Shown: piece after piece, positions 16,403 through 25,553 of the stretch
Layout of the letters: each line of letters opens with the position of its first letter
Position numbering within the stretch: the first letter of the stretch is position 1
Assembly: GCA_964556425.1 (NCBI GenBank)
Contig: CAZKWC010000027.1
Coordinates: forward strand, 1 to 39,868
Length of the DNA: 39,868 bases
Direction of reading: 5' to 3'
Origin: JALQUL01 sp964556425
GTDB lineage: Bacteria; Pseudomonadota; Gammaproteobacteria; Burkholderiales; Burkholderiaceae_C
Translations under genes and position numbers: made by a program
Notes under the pieces: model-generated
What the model saw: the letters and a program-made list of their open reading frames with translations, nothing else
Databases searched by the model: none
Told to the model about the DNA's origin: nothing

Positions 16403-16431
16403 TTAACCTCTATTTGTGTAAAACTTATAAT
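16403..16431 (+). promoter_or_regulatory. sigma-70-type promoter for the gene at 16515
   Basis: TTAACC (16403-16408), a 17-base spacer and a perfect TATAAT (16426-16431). Transcription would start near 16438 and give a leader of about 77 bases. Confidence 0.5.
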
Positions 16432-16453
16432 TTTTGCTAGTTTTCTATTAAGA

Positions 16454-16502
16454 CGAACTGTGTCAGACTAAAGACAAATTTTGTTGTCATTCAAACAGTT
16501 CG
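16454..16502 (+). other. leader hairpin upstream of the gene at 16515
   Basis: Outer 8-bp perfect arms (16454-16461 and 16495-16502) enclose an inner GACAA/TTGTC pairing (16473-16477 with 16484-16488). The structure ends 12 bases before the GTG start and could influence translation. Confidence 0.4.
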
Positions 16503-16514
16503 GATTGAAATCAA

Positions 16515-17105
16515 GTGATATATCAAAAAACTGCACGCGGACACAAAGTCCTCCAAGATCGTTCTATACCGCTGGCACCCAAGCACAGAATGATTTTTAT
16601 TTTATTTGACGGGAAAACCACTACTGCAGATATTTTAAAATCTGCAGTAGGGCTCGGTGTCGATCGTGCCGATGTTTTGGATTTAATTGAACTCGGTTTA
16701 ATTGAACCCGTACGCACAGAAGATAAAACTTCTCCCTCACAATTTCCCTCTGGGTTTCATCAAAATACTGAGTCAACGACTCAGCCATCGAGTATTTACC
16801 CGCCACAACTGACTCATCCCAACAGTACCGCTAACACAGAGCCTCCACAAGTCCCTAATGCCAAACAAGCGAATCAGTTTGATCTTGATGCCGCCGTAAA
16901 ACAGATGCGTTTTCAAAACGCGTATCCACTCGCTGTACAAATTACCTCTAATTTAGGGTTGGGCGGTTTTAGGCTTAATCTTGCCATTGAGCATGCCATG
17001 AACTATGAGGATTTAGTCGCTTTATTACCACGTATTGAAAAGGCTGCAGGTCCACATGCCTGCGCCAAATTACATGAGTTATTACTGCAACCTATATCAA
17101 ACTAA
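16515..17105 (+). CDS. conserved hypothetical protein, unknown function
   Basis: I do not recognise this 196-residue protein. The N-terminal part (about 1-65) is compact and helix-rich ('LFDGKTTTADILKSAVGLGVD', 'LDLIELGLIEP'), resembling a winged-helix-like module. A Ser/Thr/Pro/Gln-rich linker follows (about 70-120), then a C-terminal helical domain. No signal peptide or membrane segment is seen. It starts with GTG behind its own promoter and hairpin. Its last 14 bases overlap the convergent glycosyltransferase gene. Confidence 0.7.
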   Translation: MIYQKTARGHKVLQDRSIPLAPKHRMIFILFDGKTTTADILKSAVGLGVDRADVLDLIELGLIEPVRTEDKTSPSQFPSGFHQNTESTTQPSSIYPPQLTHPNSTANTEPPQVPNAKQANQFDLDAAVKQMRFQNAYPLAVQITSNLGLGGFRLNLAIEHAMNYEDLVALLPRIEKAAGPHACAKLHELLLQPISN

Positions 17106-19650
17106 TTAGCTGTGCAGCACTTTGTTGCCAACTCAAATAAGGCATATCGCTACTTTGTGGTGCTAGTTGTTGTTCATTAAGGGCTAGCCAACTCTTCATT
17201 GCGTTGGCTAAATCTTGTGGCTCTAGGCCATCAAAATAAAAAGCAAAGTCTCCAGCTACTTCTTTAAAAACAGTTAAATTACGAGCCAAAATCGGTAGCT
17301 GCTTTTGAGCCGCCTCAATTAATGGCAAGCCAAAACCTTCGCCCTCCGAGGCAGCAATTAAACAATCGGCCTGCTGATACAAAGACTCCAAATACTCATC
17401 ACTGACACCGGACTCCCAAAAGAGTTTTTGATTAAACAAAGGATGTTTTTGAATCGCTTGTGTTAATTCGCTAGCCTTCCAGCCAAACTTGCCCACCAAA
17501 ATCCAGTTCACATCAAGGCCCTGTGCCCATAATAAATCGAATGCTTTTAAGGTTTGCCAATAACCCTTTCGAGGCTCTAAAGTACCCACACTTAAAAAAC
17601 TTTTCGATTGTTTCATTTGTTGAAACACCTCGCTCGCATGGCTGGGTAGCCCAGTACTGGGCCGACTTGCAGCAAGGTCTGCCCCCAAATGAAAATAGCT
17701 TAGCTTAACAGGTATGCGTCTTTTATTGGGGTGCGCTTTTAACCATTGCTCTACATCACTCACAACGGCTTGCGAAATTCCAATCAGTTGATCACTAATC
17801 GCGGTAATTTTAGTCATCCACTGATGAAACATTTGATCGGTGCCAACATTCCACCAACTAGGATGAGCGATTGCCAATAGGTCATACACTACAAAATGAA
17901 TTTTCACTCCCAAAGATTTCCAATTCGATAAAATTTGAAATTGGGCAGTAGATAAATCTGGGGTTAAATCAAGAGCTAAATAAGCATCATCTTGATAAAC
18001 TTGCACCACCTCATCATTGAACTGCTCTAACTCATAATTAGTCTTGAATATGGCGTTGTTGGTATCTTGCTCTGATTTAAATCGCTTTAAAAATGCATCG
18101 GCATATCGCATTTGACGACCATCAAAATAAACGGGTCTTACCTTTTGTTGTAAAGGAGATTCCAACAGCTGCAACAAAATACTTCTCACGACTCGCTGAA
18201 TACCTGTTTTAGCATCTACCACTACTAGCTGTGTCACATCAACTAATAATTGCTCTTGATTGATTGGCTTTTGATGAAAAGCTAAATTTTGAGCTAAGCC
18301 CAATAAATCGGCTTCTTTTAAATTATTTTGTTGTGCCAATAAAGCTAATTGTTGAAGGCAGTTTTGTAGCCCTAAATCAGGGCTTAGGTTTTGTATCGTT
18401 TGTACTCGGCTTGTTTGAGAGGCCACTAATTGCTCTAGTGCAATAAGCGCTTTTTGAGCACTAGAATGCCAAGAAAAACTAGCCGCCTGAGTAAGAGCGT
18501 GTGCTTGCAATTGTTTTAAAAATGCGGTGTCAGATAAAGCATCTGCCATTTTTTGGCTCATGTCAGGGGCCGAATACGGATCAAACAAGGCTCTATCAAA
18601 AGCGACTACTTCTGGAATACTAGACACCCCAGAGCCAATCGCGGCAGTACCACATGCCATTGCCTCTAAAGGTGGTAAACCAAAACCTTCATGCAAAGAG
18701 GGACAAACAAAAAGTTGACTGCACGCATACAAAGCGACCAAGTCGTTTTGCGGTAAATAATCGGTTAACACCAGCTCATCTAGCGCTAAACCTGCCTCCT
18801 TGCGCCAGCGATGTAGTTGTTGGCGTGAGTCATCAGTGGCAACTCGACTTAAACGACTCGCAATCACCAATTGATGTTGACTACGTATGGCACTAGGCAA
18901 TAAAGCAAAGGCCTGCATCAAACGTAATAAATTTTTCCGTGAATCAAAACCACCGGGGGCACACATTACCATTTTTCGGGTAATACCATAACGGTAGAGT
19001 AATTGGCTATGTTGCTGCGCAGTTAAATTTTGAGGTTGAAAACAATCATCAACAGCACAAGGCACTATTGCCACCTGATCGGCTGGGTAGGCCAATAACT
19101 CTACTGCTTCTTTTTTAGAATATTCTGAAATAGATAATAATAAATCAGCCTTTTTTAATTGCTCTAGCTTATGCAAATAAAAACGTTTGTAGCGTTGATT
19201 TTGCAAATAATCGTCTTGATACACAAAAGGAATTAAATCATACAAAATAACGGCGACCAAAGGACTAGGCTCTAGTCGTTTCACACTGGCAACTGATGCG
19301 TCGCCAAAACCATCAAACAAACTAGTGACCAAAACTACATCAGGCTGCAGACTAAGTAAAAACTGTTCACGCAATAATTCTGCCGCCTGCATTTTCCAAG
19401 TGTCTTTTATACTTCCGTTGGCCATTGGATTAGGCGACACAAAATGTCGCATTCTTGCAGGACTTACCCAAGCAGAAAATGCATTTTTAACTTCATCTAA
19501 ACTCTCTGGCAACAAACTATTAAGTAATAACCAGACCTCATGATGCTTGGCTAATTGAGCAATTGCCAAAGATAATGACAAACTATGCCGTCCTATGCCT
19601 CGGTGTTTACTATCGCCCAATGCACCCTGAATATCAATAACCAACTTCAT
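17092..19650 (-). CDS. tandem double-domain GT4 glycosyltransferase
   Basis: An 852-residue protein with two GT-B/GT4 glycosyltransferase units. The first (about 1-400) has 'GIGRHSLSLSLAIAQL' at the N-terminus and the nucleotide-sugar motif 'LHEGFGLPPLEAMACG'. The second (about 480-852) has 'DAKTGIQRVVRSILLQLL', 'SVGTLEPRKGYWQTLKAF' and 'SEGEGFGLPLIEAAQKQ'. Both EX7E-type sites look intact, so two sugar transfers may be done by one protein in synthesis of a surface polysaccharide or glycan. It is followed upstream by an FkbM-like gene 29 bases away. The acceptor is unknown. Confidence 0.85.
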   Translation of the reverse strand: MKLVIDIQGALGDSKHRGIGRHSLSLSLAIAQLAKHHEVWLLLNSLLPESLDEVKNAFSAWVSPARMRHFVSPNPMANGSIKDTWKMQAAELLREQFLLSLQPDVVLVTSLFDGFGDASVASVKRLEPSPLVAVILYDLIPFVYQDDYLQNQRYKRFYLHKLEQLKKADLLLSISEYSKKEAVELLAYPADQVAIVPCAVDDCFQPQNLTAQQHSQLLYRYGITRKMVMCAPGGFDSRKNLLRLMQAFALLPSAIRSQHQLVIASRLSRVATDDSRQQLHRWRKEAGLALDELVLTDYLPQNDLVALYACSQLFVCPSLHEGFGLPPLEAMACGTAAIGSGVSSIPEVVAFDRALFDPYSAPDMSQKMADALSDTAFLKQLQAHALTQAASFSWHSSAQKALIALEQLVASQTSRVQTIQNLSPDLGLQNCLQQLALLAQQNNLKEADLLGLAQNLAFHQKPINQEQLLVDVTQLVVVDAKTGIQRVVRSILLQLLESPLQQKVRPVYFDGRQMRYADAFLKRFKSEQDTNNAIFKTNYELEQFNDEVVQVYQDDAYLALDLTPDLSTAQFQILSNWKSLGVKIHFVVYDLLAIAHPSWWNVGTDQMFHQWMTKITAISDQLIGISQAVVSDVEQWLKAHPNKRRIPVKLSYFHLGADLAASRPSTGLPSHASEVFQQMKQSKSFLSVGTLEPRKGYWQTLKAFDLLWAQGLDVNWILVGKFGWKASELTQAIQKHPLFNQKLFWESGVSDEYLESLYQQADCLIAASEGEGFGLPLIEAAQKQLPILARNLTVFKEVAGDFAFYFDGLEPQDLANAMKSWLALNEQQLAPQSSDMPYLSWQQSAAQLISLI

Positions 19651-19679
19651 CGGAAACCTTTTAACTTGTACTAGAGACC

Positions 19680-20702
19680 TTAGTCTTTTAATAATTGAAT
19701 TGATTGCTGTAGCTTGAACAACATTTCTTCACTTGGACTTGAGTAGGCTTTGTGGATAGATCCATTATTCAAAGGCATAGGCTTGGCTACTGCGCTCGCG
19801 TGGCCTGAGCTGACAAGAGGCGGTGTAGCAGCTTGCGGAGCCTCTTTCATAAGAGCAGCCAAGTGATGCACTATGCTCACCCTGTCCATTAATAAGTAGG
19901 CTATTTTTCTTAACCAGCTAATATGCATTAAACGGCCCAGCAAAGGTTTAATCCATTTTTTTATTCTTTGTTGAAGCACAGGAACTAAGCGTCCATCGGC
20001 GATTACAGTTTTTAATTTAATGAGTAGATTTTTAATTATTTGCCATCGAGACATTGCAGCTTGCCCCCCATGACTGGGTTTATTAGATAGTCGCTTCCAG
20101 ATAGACGGCCTAGGCAAAGGCAAATGAGCTTGAGCAATTTGTGCTACTTGCGTCTGTAATAAAGAGTGCTCGTTGGCCACTAAAACCGTGCGATGAGTAT
20201 CTTGCAATATCACTTGATAATGTTGCGCTAACAAATGGTCTTTTAATAAGCCTTGCTGATCGGGATGAAAAGACAAATATTGTTGATCATTTTCTAAAAG
20301 TACTATCCAGGGCCGTTGGTCGGCACTTTGCCAATTGAGTTGCTCTAGTCCAACATGGTTTTTACCTAATCGATTCACTCTTAACAATTGTAGAGAACCT
20401 TTGCCATACTGGGCCACTAAACTAGCCAATGACAATTCAGATTGCTCGCCATCTAGTGCTTGTTTTAAATTAATGTCTGTCGGTCTGACTTTATTTAAAT
20501 AAGCCCAATAATCGGGAACCACTTCTACATTAACCCCTACCCATCCTAATTCGTAAAGGGTGTTGGTAATGGAGTGAGTGCTAGGATGTTGTGGGTTAAT
20601 ATCAATATAACAACCAGCGCCATAAGGAGCTAAGGCCCTTAAAACAGTACGATAAATGGGCTCAGTCAAATACTGATAAGAGTAGGGGTTTGAACTAGAC
20701 AT
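19680..20702 (-). CDS. degenerate FkbM-methyltransferase-like protein
   Basis: A 340-residue protein whose first about 190 residues recall the FkbM/SAM-methyltransferase fold. 'CYIDINPQHPSTHSITNTLYELGWVGVNVE' follows the family's pattern of an aspartate-glycine loop, then S-x-T-x-x-L-x-x-x-G-W-x-G-x-N-x-E. The normal glycine-rich 'D-x-G-A-N' is replaced by D-I-N-P-Q, so SAM binding is doubtful. The C-terminal part is basic, with hydrophobic stretches, and not recognisable. It lies just upstream of the double glycosyltransferase in the same direction, suggesting a role in the same glycan pathway. Confidence 0.55.
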   Translation of the reverse strand: MSSSNPYSYQYLTEPIYRTVLRALAPYGAGCYIDINPQHPSTHSITNTLYELGWVGVNVEVVPDYWAYLNKVRPTDINLKQALDGEQSELSLASLVAQYGKGSLQLLRVNRLGKNHVGLEQLNWQSADQRPWIVLLENDQQYLSFHPDQQGLLKDHLLAQHYQVILQDTHRTVLVANEHSLLQTQVAQIAQAHLPLPRPSIWKRLSNKPSHGGQAAMSRWQIIKNLLIKLKTVIADGRLVPVLQQRIKKWIKPLLGRLMHISWLRKIAYLLMDRVSIVHHLAALMKEAPQAATPPLVSSGHASAVAKPMPLNNGSIHKAYSSPSEEMLFKLQQSIQLLKD

Positions 20703-20721
20703 AAAGCAAATTAATCAGCCA

Positions 20722-21966
20722 TTAAAACAAACCCAATTGCAAAGACTCATCTGGTTTGTCTTTTGGAGCGAGTGTAGTGGCAGTAGGGTGAGGATTTTTT
20801 TCTAGCCATATTTTAAGCCTTGCTACTCCCTGCTCTAATCGGGCTACATCTTTGGAAGCAAAACACCATCTTAGCCAACCATTTGCCTCTGGTGCAAATG
20901 CACAGCCAGGCGCTAAGCCAAGACCTGCTTCTTTGACCAAACGTTTGGCTAAGTCCAATGAGTCGGTGTAACCGGCTAACTGAAAAAATGCATACATTCC
21001 CCCTTTGGGTAAAGCAACTTCTACTCCTGGTAAAGTTTGTAGGGCATTGACTAAAACATCTCTGCATTGTTGTAAATGCTGAACCACTTGAGGAGTCACG
21101 GACTCACGCCCCTGAATAGCGACAATACCTGCCCTTTGGGTAAAAACGCTGGCACATGAGGTATTAAATTCAATTAATTTACTCATCGCACTATTCAGCG
21201 AAGAAGGTATCACCATCCAACCCAAGCGCCAGCCGGTCATTAAATAACTCTTAGAAAAGCTATGCACCACAATGAGTTTGTCTTGATCGCAAGCTAAGTC
21301 TAAGAAACTAGGGGCACAATTATTTTGTGTGACTTCGTAATAGAGGTTTTCATACACCTCGTCAGCCAAAATCCAAGTGCCAGTTTTTCGGCAATGCGCC
21401 AAAATTAGTTCTTGCTCGGCTCGACTCAATGTCCAACCCGTTGGGTTATTGGGGGCATTCACAATTAATAAACGAGTATTGGAGGTAATACGATTGAGCA
21501 ATAAATCCAAATCTAAGCTCCAAGCCCCATTTTTTGCCTGCAAGGCAACCGTTTGAAGCTCGGCTCCCATAATCTGTGCCTGAGCCGTTAAATTAGGCCA
21601 CACGGGTGTTACAGCCACCACTTCATCTCCGGCATTTACCAATGCTTGAACTGCCACCATTAAGGCGCTAACACCTCCAGAGGTCACTGCAATACGATTG
21701 AACTCAATAAGTGGCGCCCCCATCGAGGGGCCATGCTTTTCTGTCATCAGATCCGCTATAGCGGATCTTAATTCGGGCAAACCTAAATTATGAGAATAAA
21801 AAGTTTCGCCCTTGTTTAAAGATTCAATGGCGGCTTGTCGAATAAAGTCAGGCGTGACTTCATCGCTCTCTCCAAACCAAAATGCCAGCACATCAGGTAA
21901 ACCCATACTTGAGTTGGCCACTTCTCGAATTTTGGATTCTTCCAAATTTTGAATGATGGAACGCAT
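20722..21966 (-). CDS. PLP-dependent class I/II aminotransferase
   Basis: A 414-residue fold-type-I aminotransferase. The substrate-domain motif 'NAPNNPTGW' and the PLP lysine in 'VVHSFSKSYLMTGWRLGW' (K239) are clear, and an arginine in the C-terminal 'NGWLRWCFA' is placed to bind the substrate carboxylate. The N-terminal 'VLAFWFGESDEVTPDFIRQA' is common in Burkholderiales members annotated simply as aminotransferase. The amino donor is not defined. It starts 19 bases upstream of the FkbM-like gene in the same direction and probably heads that transcript. Confidence 0.88.
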   Translation of the reverse strand: MRSIIQNLEESKIREVANSSMGLPDVLAFWFGESDEVTPDFIRQAAIESLNKGETFYSHNLGLPELRSAIADLMTEKHGPSMGAPLIEFNRIAVTSGGVSALMVAVQALVNAGDEVVAVTPVWPNLTAQAQIMGAELQTVALQAKNGAWSLDLDLLLNRITSNTRLLIVNAPNNPTGWTLSRAEQELILAHCRKTGTWILADEVYENLYYEVTQNNCAPSFLDLACDQDKLIVVHSFSKSYLMTGWRLGWMVIPSSLNSAMSKLIEFNTSCASVFTQRAGIVAIQGRESVTPQVVQHLQQCRDVLVNALQTLPGVEVALPKGGMYAFFQLAGYTDSLDLAKRLVKEAGLGLAPGCAFAPEANGWLRWCFASKDVARLEQGVARLKIWLEKNPHPTATTLAPKDKPDESLQLGLF

Positions 21967-22069
21967 AGATAAAATGTATTCAATAAAAATAAGATAAAGT
22001 GATATTAACTGAAGAAAGCTGATGTCTTGATTTTTTTTAGCCCCATACAGTTTTCAATTTTGTACACTA

Positions 22070-22124
22070 CTCAATAAAAAAGCCCACTACAGAGCACTCA
22101 GCTCAAGTGGGCTTTTTTATTGAG
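22070..22124. terminator. long terminator hairpin downstream of the VUT transporter gene
   Basis: A perfect 19-bp inverted repeat (22070-22088 with 22106-22124), with A and T runs on both sides and a small GAGC/GCTC stem in the loop. It ends the minus-strand transporter transcript before the aminotransferase gene. Confidence 0.9.
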
Positions 22125-22137
22125 TTTAATTAGCTCG

Positions 22138-22168
22138 TCTGCTCAATTGTGGTTCTCAATTGAGCAGA
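22138..22168. repeat. 12-bp inverted repeat next to the terminator
   Basis: Perfect arms 22138-22149 and 22157-22168 with a 7-base loop and no T run. It precedes the long terminator on the minus strand; it could be a 3'-end stabiliser or a protein-binding dyad. Confidence 0.5.
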
Positions 22169-22212
22169 TATTAAAACTAATAAGAATACAAATGAATCTT
22201 AGTGGGTAGTGA

Positions 22213-22944
22213 TTATGAGTTCACTGATTTAGGACCTAAATAAATTAACGGTATCGACAACAATGTTAAGGTGTATTTGACCACCATATTAAATACAAAA
22301 ATTTGCCAAATCACTTCATTTGGCATTTGTCCATAAAACGCCACCAAACAAAAAATAGCGCTATCGAGGGGAATACTGACAGCATTACTAATCAGCACTC
22401 TTGCCCATTGATGTTGTGTGCTAATTTTATTAACAAACCATTGATAAACCTCGGTATCTAATAATTCGCTTATTACTTCAGCCACAATTGAGGCTGCCAC
22501 AATACGCCATACAGGCGACAAGATAGAGCTAAATGCGAGCCCTAAATCTTGCCCTGGTACACTGCCAGTAGCCCAGCCGACATCACTAGCCACCCAAGCG
22601 GACATCATTAAATAAAGGGCCATAAGTAAATTAATAAGACCAGCCGTCAAAATAATGGTTTGGGCGGCTCGCTTACCCATTAGCTTATGAATAACATCGC
22701 GTAGGGTAAAGGTAATAGGATAAATAAAAGTACCCATATCAACTGCCCAACCACCAATTGAGCCTATTTTTAAACTGGCTACATCGGACAACATTTGTGC
22801 CGCAATATAACTAGCCACCAAAATAATAGCCCATTGAGAAATTGAGTTTTGAGACCAGCTACTTGCTAAATCTAACTCTGGTTTTACAGTAGTTGAAGTG
22901 GATGAAGAGGGAGAGGATGAGAGGGGATTTTGAACAGAGTTCAT
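22213..22944 (-). CDS. VUT family queuosine precursor transporter (YhhQ-like)
   Basis: An inner-membrane protein of the vitamin uptake transporter / YhhQ family, which imports the queuosine precursors preQ0 or preQ1. About six hydrophobic segments follow a Ser/Thr-rich N-terminal tail. 'GGWAVDMGTFIYPITFTLRDVIHKLMG' is the family's signature region. I chose the ATG at 22944 (243 residues) because AAGGA lies 7 bases upstream. The frame stays open to 23082, but that extension lacks a ribosome-binding site. I looked for a preQ1 riboswitch in the leader and did not see one. Confidence 0.85.
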   Translation of the reverse strand: MNSVQNPLSSSPSSSTSTTVKPELDLASSWSQNSISQWAIILVASYIAAQMLSDVASLKIGSIGGWAVDMGTFIYPITFTLRDVIHKLMGKRAAQTIILTAGLINLLMALYLMMSAWVASDVGWATGSVPGQDLGLAFSSILSPVWRIVAASIVAEVISELLDTEVYQWFVNKISTQHQWARVLISNAVSIPLDSAIFCLVAFYGQMPNEVIWQIFVFNMVVKYTLTLLSIPLIYLGPKSVNS

Positions 22945-23267
22945 TTTTTTATCCTTGGTAATGGAACAAGTTAAAGGGCTAGTAAAACAACTCATGGCAT
23001 GCATACCTAGTACAGATAGGAATAGGCTATTGAGGTGGATTCTTAACGTCATAAATAATTTTATGAGCAAGAAATCTACCAAAGAGAGTGTCCAAAACTG
23101 TGCTATTAATGCAATTAAGAGTGTTGTTGCAGCCTCTTTAAGGTAAGTGGCTACAAAAAAAATGCAAACCCATTAGCGAGTTTGCATGATGTAATTGTAT
23201 ACCGTTTTAATATCTGATGAATAAAGACTTCTAACAAGTCCGCATTTAAGCGTCACAACACGGCTAC
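22945..23267. other. intergenic region between VUT transporter and DUF2062 genes
   Basis: About 320 bases. They hold the DUF2062 terminator at 23162-23187 and an untranslated leader of the VUT gene, which carries an in-frame open stretch up to 23082. I see no further gene or RNA motif. Confidence 0.4.
23162..23187 (-). terminator. terminator of the DUF2062 gene
   Basis: Perfect 8-bp arms (23162-23169 and 23180-23187) with a 10-base loop, followed on the minus strand by eight Ts. Confidence 0.8.
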
Positions 23268-23828
23268 TTACTCATTATTTTTGGGAGTTTTTTGTCTTTT
23301 TTTATGCAATCTTAACCAAACTGGGAAACGCCAAATAAGCTCCACCCCAAAATAACCAATCATTGCAAAAAGAATACCGACAATTGGCAAACCCACTAAT
23401 AATGGAGTTCCCAAGGAAAACATCCATTCTGAAACCGCTTTTAACCATTCAATACTGGCAAACGGTATTTGCATAATCGGTTGTATAGATGGCATAGCAG
23501 TTTGCCCAGGTAACACCCATTGACCCACCTCAAAGGCAAAAGCATAAATTGGAATAATAGTAAATGGATTGGTATAAAACGTAGTAACAACTCCTGCCAC
23601 TATATTGGCTCTGAATAAAATACAAAAAGCAATGGTTGCAATGGTTTGAAATGGGGCTGGAATTAAACCAAAAAAACAACCTACCGCCACCCCAACTGCA
23701 AGTGGTTGACGCTTAAAACTCAATGCATCACTTTTATCTATTAATGGCTTAAGCGGGCTTAATAAACGTCCTGACAACATTTCTAAAACCTTGGGCTCTA
23801 GTGATTTAAACCAATTTTTTATATTCAT
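23268..23828 (-). CDS. DUF2062 domain membrane protein
   Basis: A 186-residue inner-membrane protein of family DUF2062, function unknown. After a short amphipathic N-terminus, the domain shows 'AVGVAVGCFFGLIPAPFQT' and 'FYTNPFTIIPIY', both family hallmarks, with three to four hydrophobic segments. I chose the ATG at 23828, which has GGAA shortly upstream and gives a conventional N-terminus; the frame is open back to 23972. Family members often neighbour glycosyltransferases or envelope genes, but nothing specific is shown here. Confidence 0.82.
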   Translation of the reverse strand: MNIKNWFKSLEPKVLEMLSGRLLSPLKPLIDKSDALSFKRQPLAVGVAVGCFFGLIPAPFQTIATIAFCILFRANIVAGVVTTFYTNPFTIIPIYAFAFEVGQWVLPGQTAMPSIQPIMQIPFASIEWLKAVSEWMFSLGTPLLVGLPIVGILFAMIGYFGVELIWRFPVWLRLHKKRQKTPKNNE

Positions 23829-24041
23829 TATTATTCCAAGATGTAACCAACCTGCAGCAGCTATTTCCACCAGCAGGCCTATCACTTTGTTAAAATAAGT
23901 AGGTAAAAGATTTTTGCCTCTTGTAATGACTAAGGGTTGTATAAGCTGGCCCTGCAACCAAGCTAAGCACAAACCAAACTAGCCAACTCTATCATTCAAT
24001 AGGAGTTGGCTAGGAACTTGGACAACTGTAAGAAATCAAGT

Positions 24042-25013
24042 TTAGGCTTTTGGCAACGCCTTAGTTTCTTTTCTTCGGGTAAAAAAAACAGAAGCCACCA
24101 TTGAACTTGCAATAATACTAGCGGTAACCAATAAAGCCACACCAATTGGTATTTTGTAAAAATCAATGATTAACATTTTGGTACCAATAAAAATCAATAC
24201 TAATGCTAAACCGTAAGCCAATAAATGGAATCTATCTGCCAAATCGGCTAATAAAAAGTACAAAGCACGCAAACCCAAAATAGCAAAAATATTGGCGGTT
24301 AAAACAATGAATGGGTCACTGGTAATTGCAAAAATAGCGGGAATACTATCGACTGCAAAAATAATATCAGTGGTTCCAATTAAGATTAAAACGACAAATA
24401 AAGGTGTGTAATGCTTAACTCCGTTAATCATGGTGCTTAATTTTTCACCATTAAATTCAGAGGTAATTTTCATTCTTTTACGCAAGAATAAAAGTACTGG
24501 ATTTTTTTCCATTTCTGGATCTTTACCAGCAGCAACCACCATTTTGATGCCTGTAAAAATTAAAAACACACCAAATACATATAACAACCAATGGAAGCTA
24601 GCTAATAGCCAAGCGCCCATTAAAATTAAAATAGCACGTAAAACAATCGCACCAATAATTCCAATAATTAAAGCTCTTTTTTGATATTGAATTGGAATAC
24701 CAAAATAAGTGAATATCATTAAAAAGACAAAAATATTGTCGATTGATAAACTCTTTTCAACTAAGTAGCCCGTAATAAATTGCATGGAAACGGTATTAGC
24801 GGTTTCTCGACCTTGAGACTGATCGAGATAAAACCATAAAATAGCCACAAACACAAAGGCCAAGCTAAACCACAAAGCACTCCATCTTAGAGCTTCGTTC
24901 ATAGAAACTTTATGAGCCCCTTGTTTTTCCATGACTAATAAGTCAACTGCCACTGCGCCAACCACAAATATGGCAAATCCTAGCCACATCCACCAGGTTC
25001 CTATGGTTTCCAT
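24042..25013 (-). CDS. TerC/Alx family membrane protein
   Basis: A 323-residue polytopic membrane protein of the TerC family, linked to manganese efflux and to metalation of secreted proteins in other bacteria. Acidic intramembrane motifs typical of the family are present: 'EKSLSIDNIFVFLMIF' and 'IIFAVDSIPAIFAI'. It starts 57 bases after an HPF/RaiA-like gene in the same direction, with a good AGGAG, so the two form an operon divergent from an NhaR-like regulator. I saw no yybP-ykoY manganese riboswitch, and the gap is too short for one. Confidence 0.9.
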   Translation of the reverse strand: METIGTWWMWLGFAIFVVGAVAVDLLVMEKQGAHKVSMNEALRWSALWFSLAFVFVAILWFYLDQSQGRETANTVSMQFITGYLVEKSLSIDNIFVFLMIFTYFGIPIQYQKRALIIGIIGAIVLRAILILMGAWLLASFHWLLYVFGVFLIFTGIKMVVAAGKDPEMEKNPVLLFLRKRMKITSEFNGEKLSTMINGVKHYTPLFVVLILIGTTDIIFAVDSIPAIFAITSDPFIVLTANIFAILGLRALYFLLADLADRFHLLAYGLALVLIFIGTKMLIIDFYKIPIGVALLVTASIIASSMVASVFFTRRKETKALPKA

Positions 25014-25070
25014 TAAATACTCCTTTATTTATAATTACTTGTAAAAATCTCAAAGCTTTTTTGCGAAGCA

Positions 25071-25418
25071 CTAACTTGAAGATTGCATCAGCCGATATTG
25101 TGGCCTTGGTAAACGCACTTTTTTGCTTAAGTTAACCGACCTTACCAACAAACGGCATAGTCTTTCAACTGCCTGCTCTACTGCTTCTGGCCAATCTTTG
25201 CCTGATGTTCTGATAGTTAAAGAACCCTGCTCTGACATGTCAAGATTAACCATACAGACTTTTTCTAAAACACCGTTCTCGGCGACTTCCATATTGAGTC
25301 TAATTCTGGCAAAAAATACTTTTAGAGCCAATTGTTTAATCGTAAAGCGTAGCTGCTCGACGGCAGTATGCTCGAAGTCTTTGGCCTCTAAATGGCTTGA
25401 GTGCACCATAATTTGCAT
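25071..25418 (-). CDS. HPF/RaiA-like ribosome-associated protein
   Basis: A 115-residue basic protein resembling the short ribosome hibernation factors (sigma-54 modulation family): an N-terminal beta strand ('MQIMVHSSHLEAKDFEHTA'), helix 1, central strands with charged residues, and a second helix 'AVEQAVERLCRLLVRSV'. The match is by pattern and length, not by a strong motif. AAAGGAG lies 5 bases before the ATG. It heads a two-gene operon with terC. A ribosome-protecting role under stress is plausible, not shown. Confidence 0.6.
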   Translation of the reverse strand: MQIMVHSSHLEAKDFEHTAVEQLRFTIKQLALKVFFARIRLNMEVAENGVLEKVCMVNLDMSEQGSLTIRTSGKDWPEAVEQAVERLCRLLVRSVNLSKKVRLPRPQYRLMQSSS

Positions 25419-25487
25419 AAAAACTCCTTTAATTGTTGTTAAATATTATCTAGAAGTCATACTTTAGCGCAACTAACATCCTAAAAA

Positions 25488-25527
25488 AATAGTATTATTC
25501 AATACTATTACTTCGTATTTTACGAAG
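25488..25527. promoter_or_regulatory. paired dyads in the NhaR-like / HPF-TerC divergent region
   Basis: Two inverted repeats lie side by side: AATAGTATT/AATACTATT (25488-25496 with 25501-25509) and CTTCGTA/TACGAAG (25511-25517 with 25521-25527). The first fits the interrupted dyads bound by LysR-type regulators. Their position suggests control of both divergent transcripts. Confidence 0.5.
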
Positions 25528-25553
25528 CAAAAATAATTTATATCTAATTTTAT

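Noticed and set aside
22945..23082. 46-residue N-terminal extension of the VUT transporter
   Set aside because: No ribosome-binding site before the upstream start, whereas the ATG at 22944 has AAGGA at good spacing; family members do not need the extension.
22945..23160. preQ1 riboswitch in the leader of the YhhQ-like gene
   Set aside because: I did not find the preQ1-I hairpin with its A-rich tail, nor a convincing type II or III fold.
25014..25070. Manganese (yybP-ykoY) riboswitch before terC
   Set aside because: The gap is only 57 bases and follows a coding gene directly.
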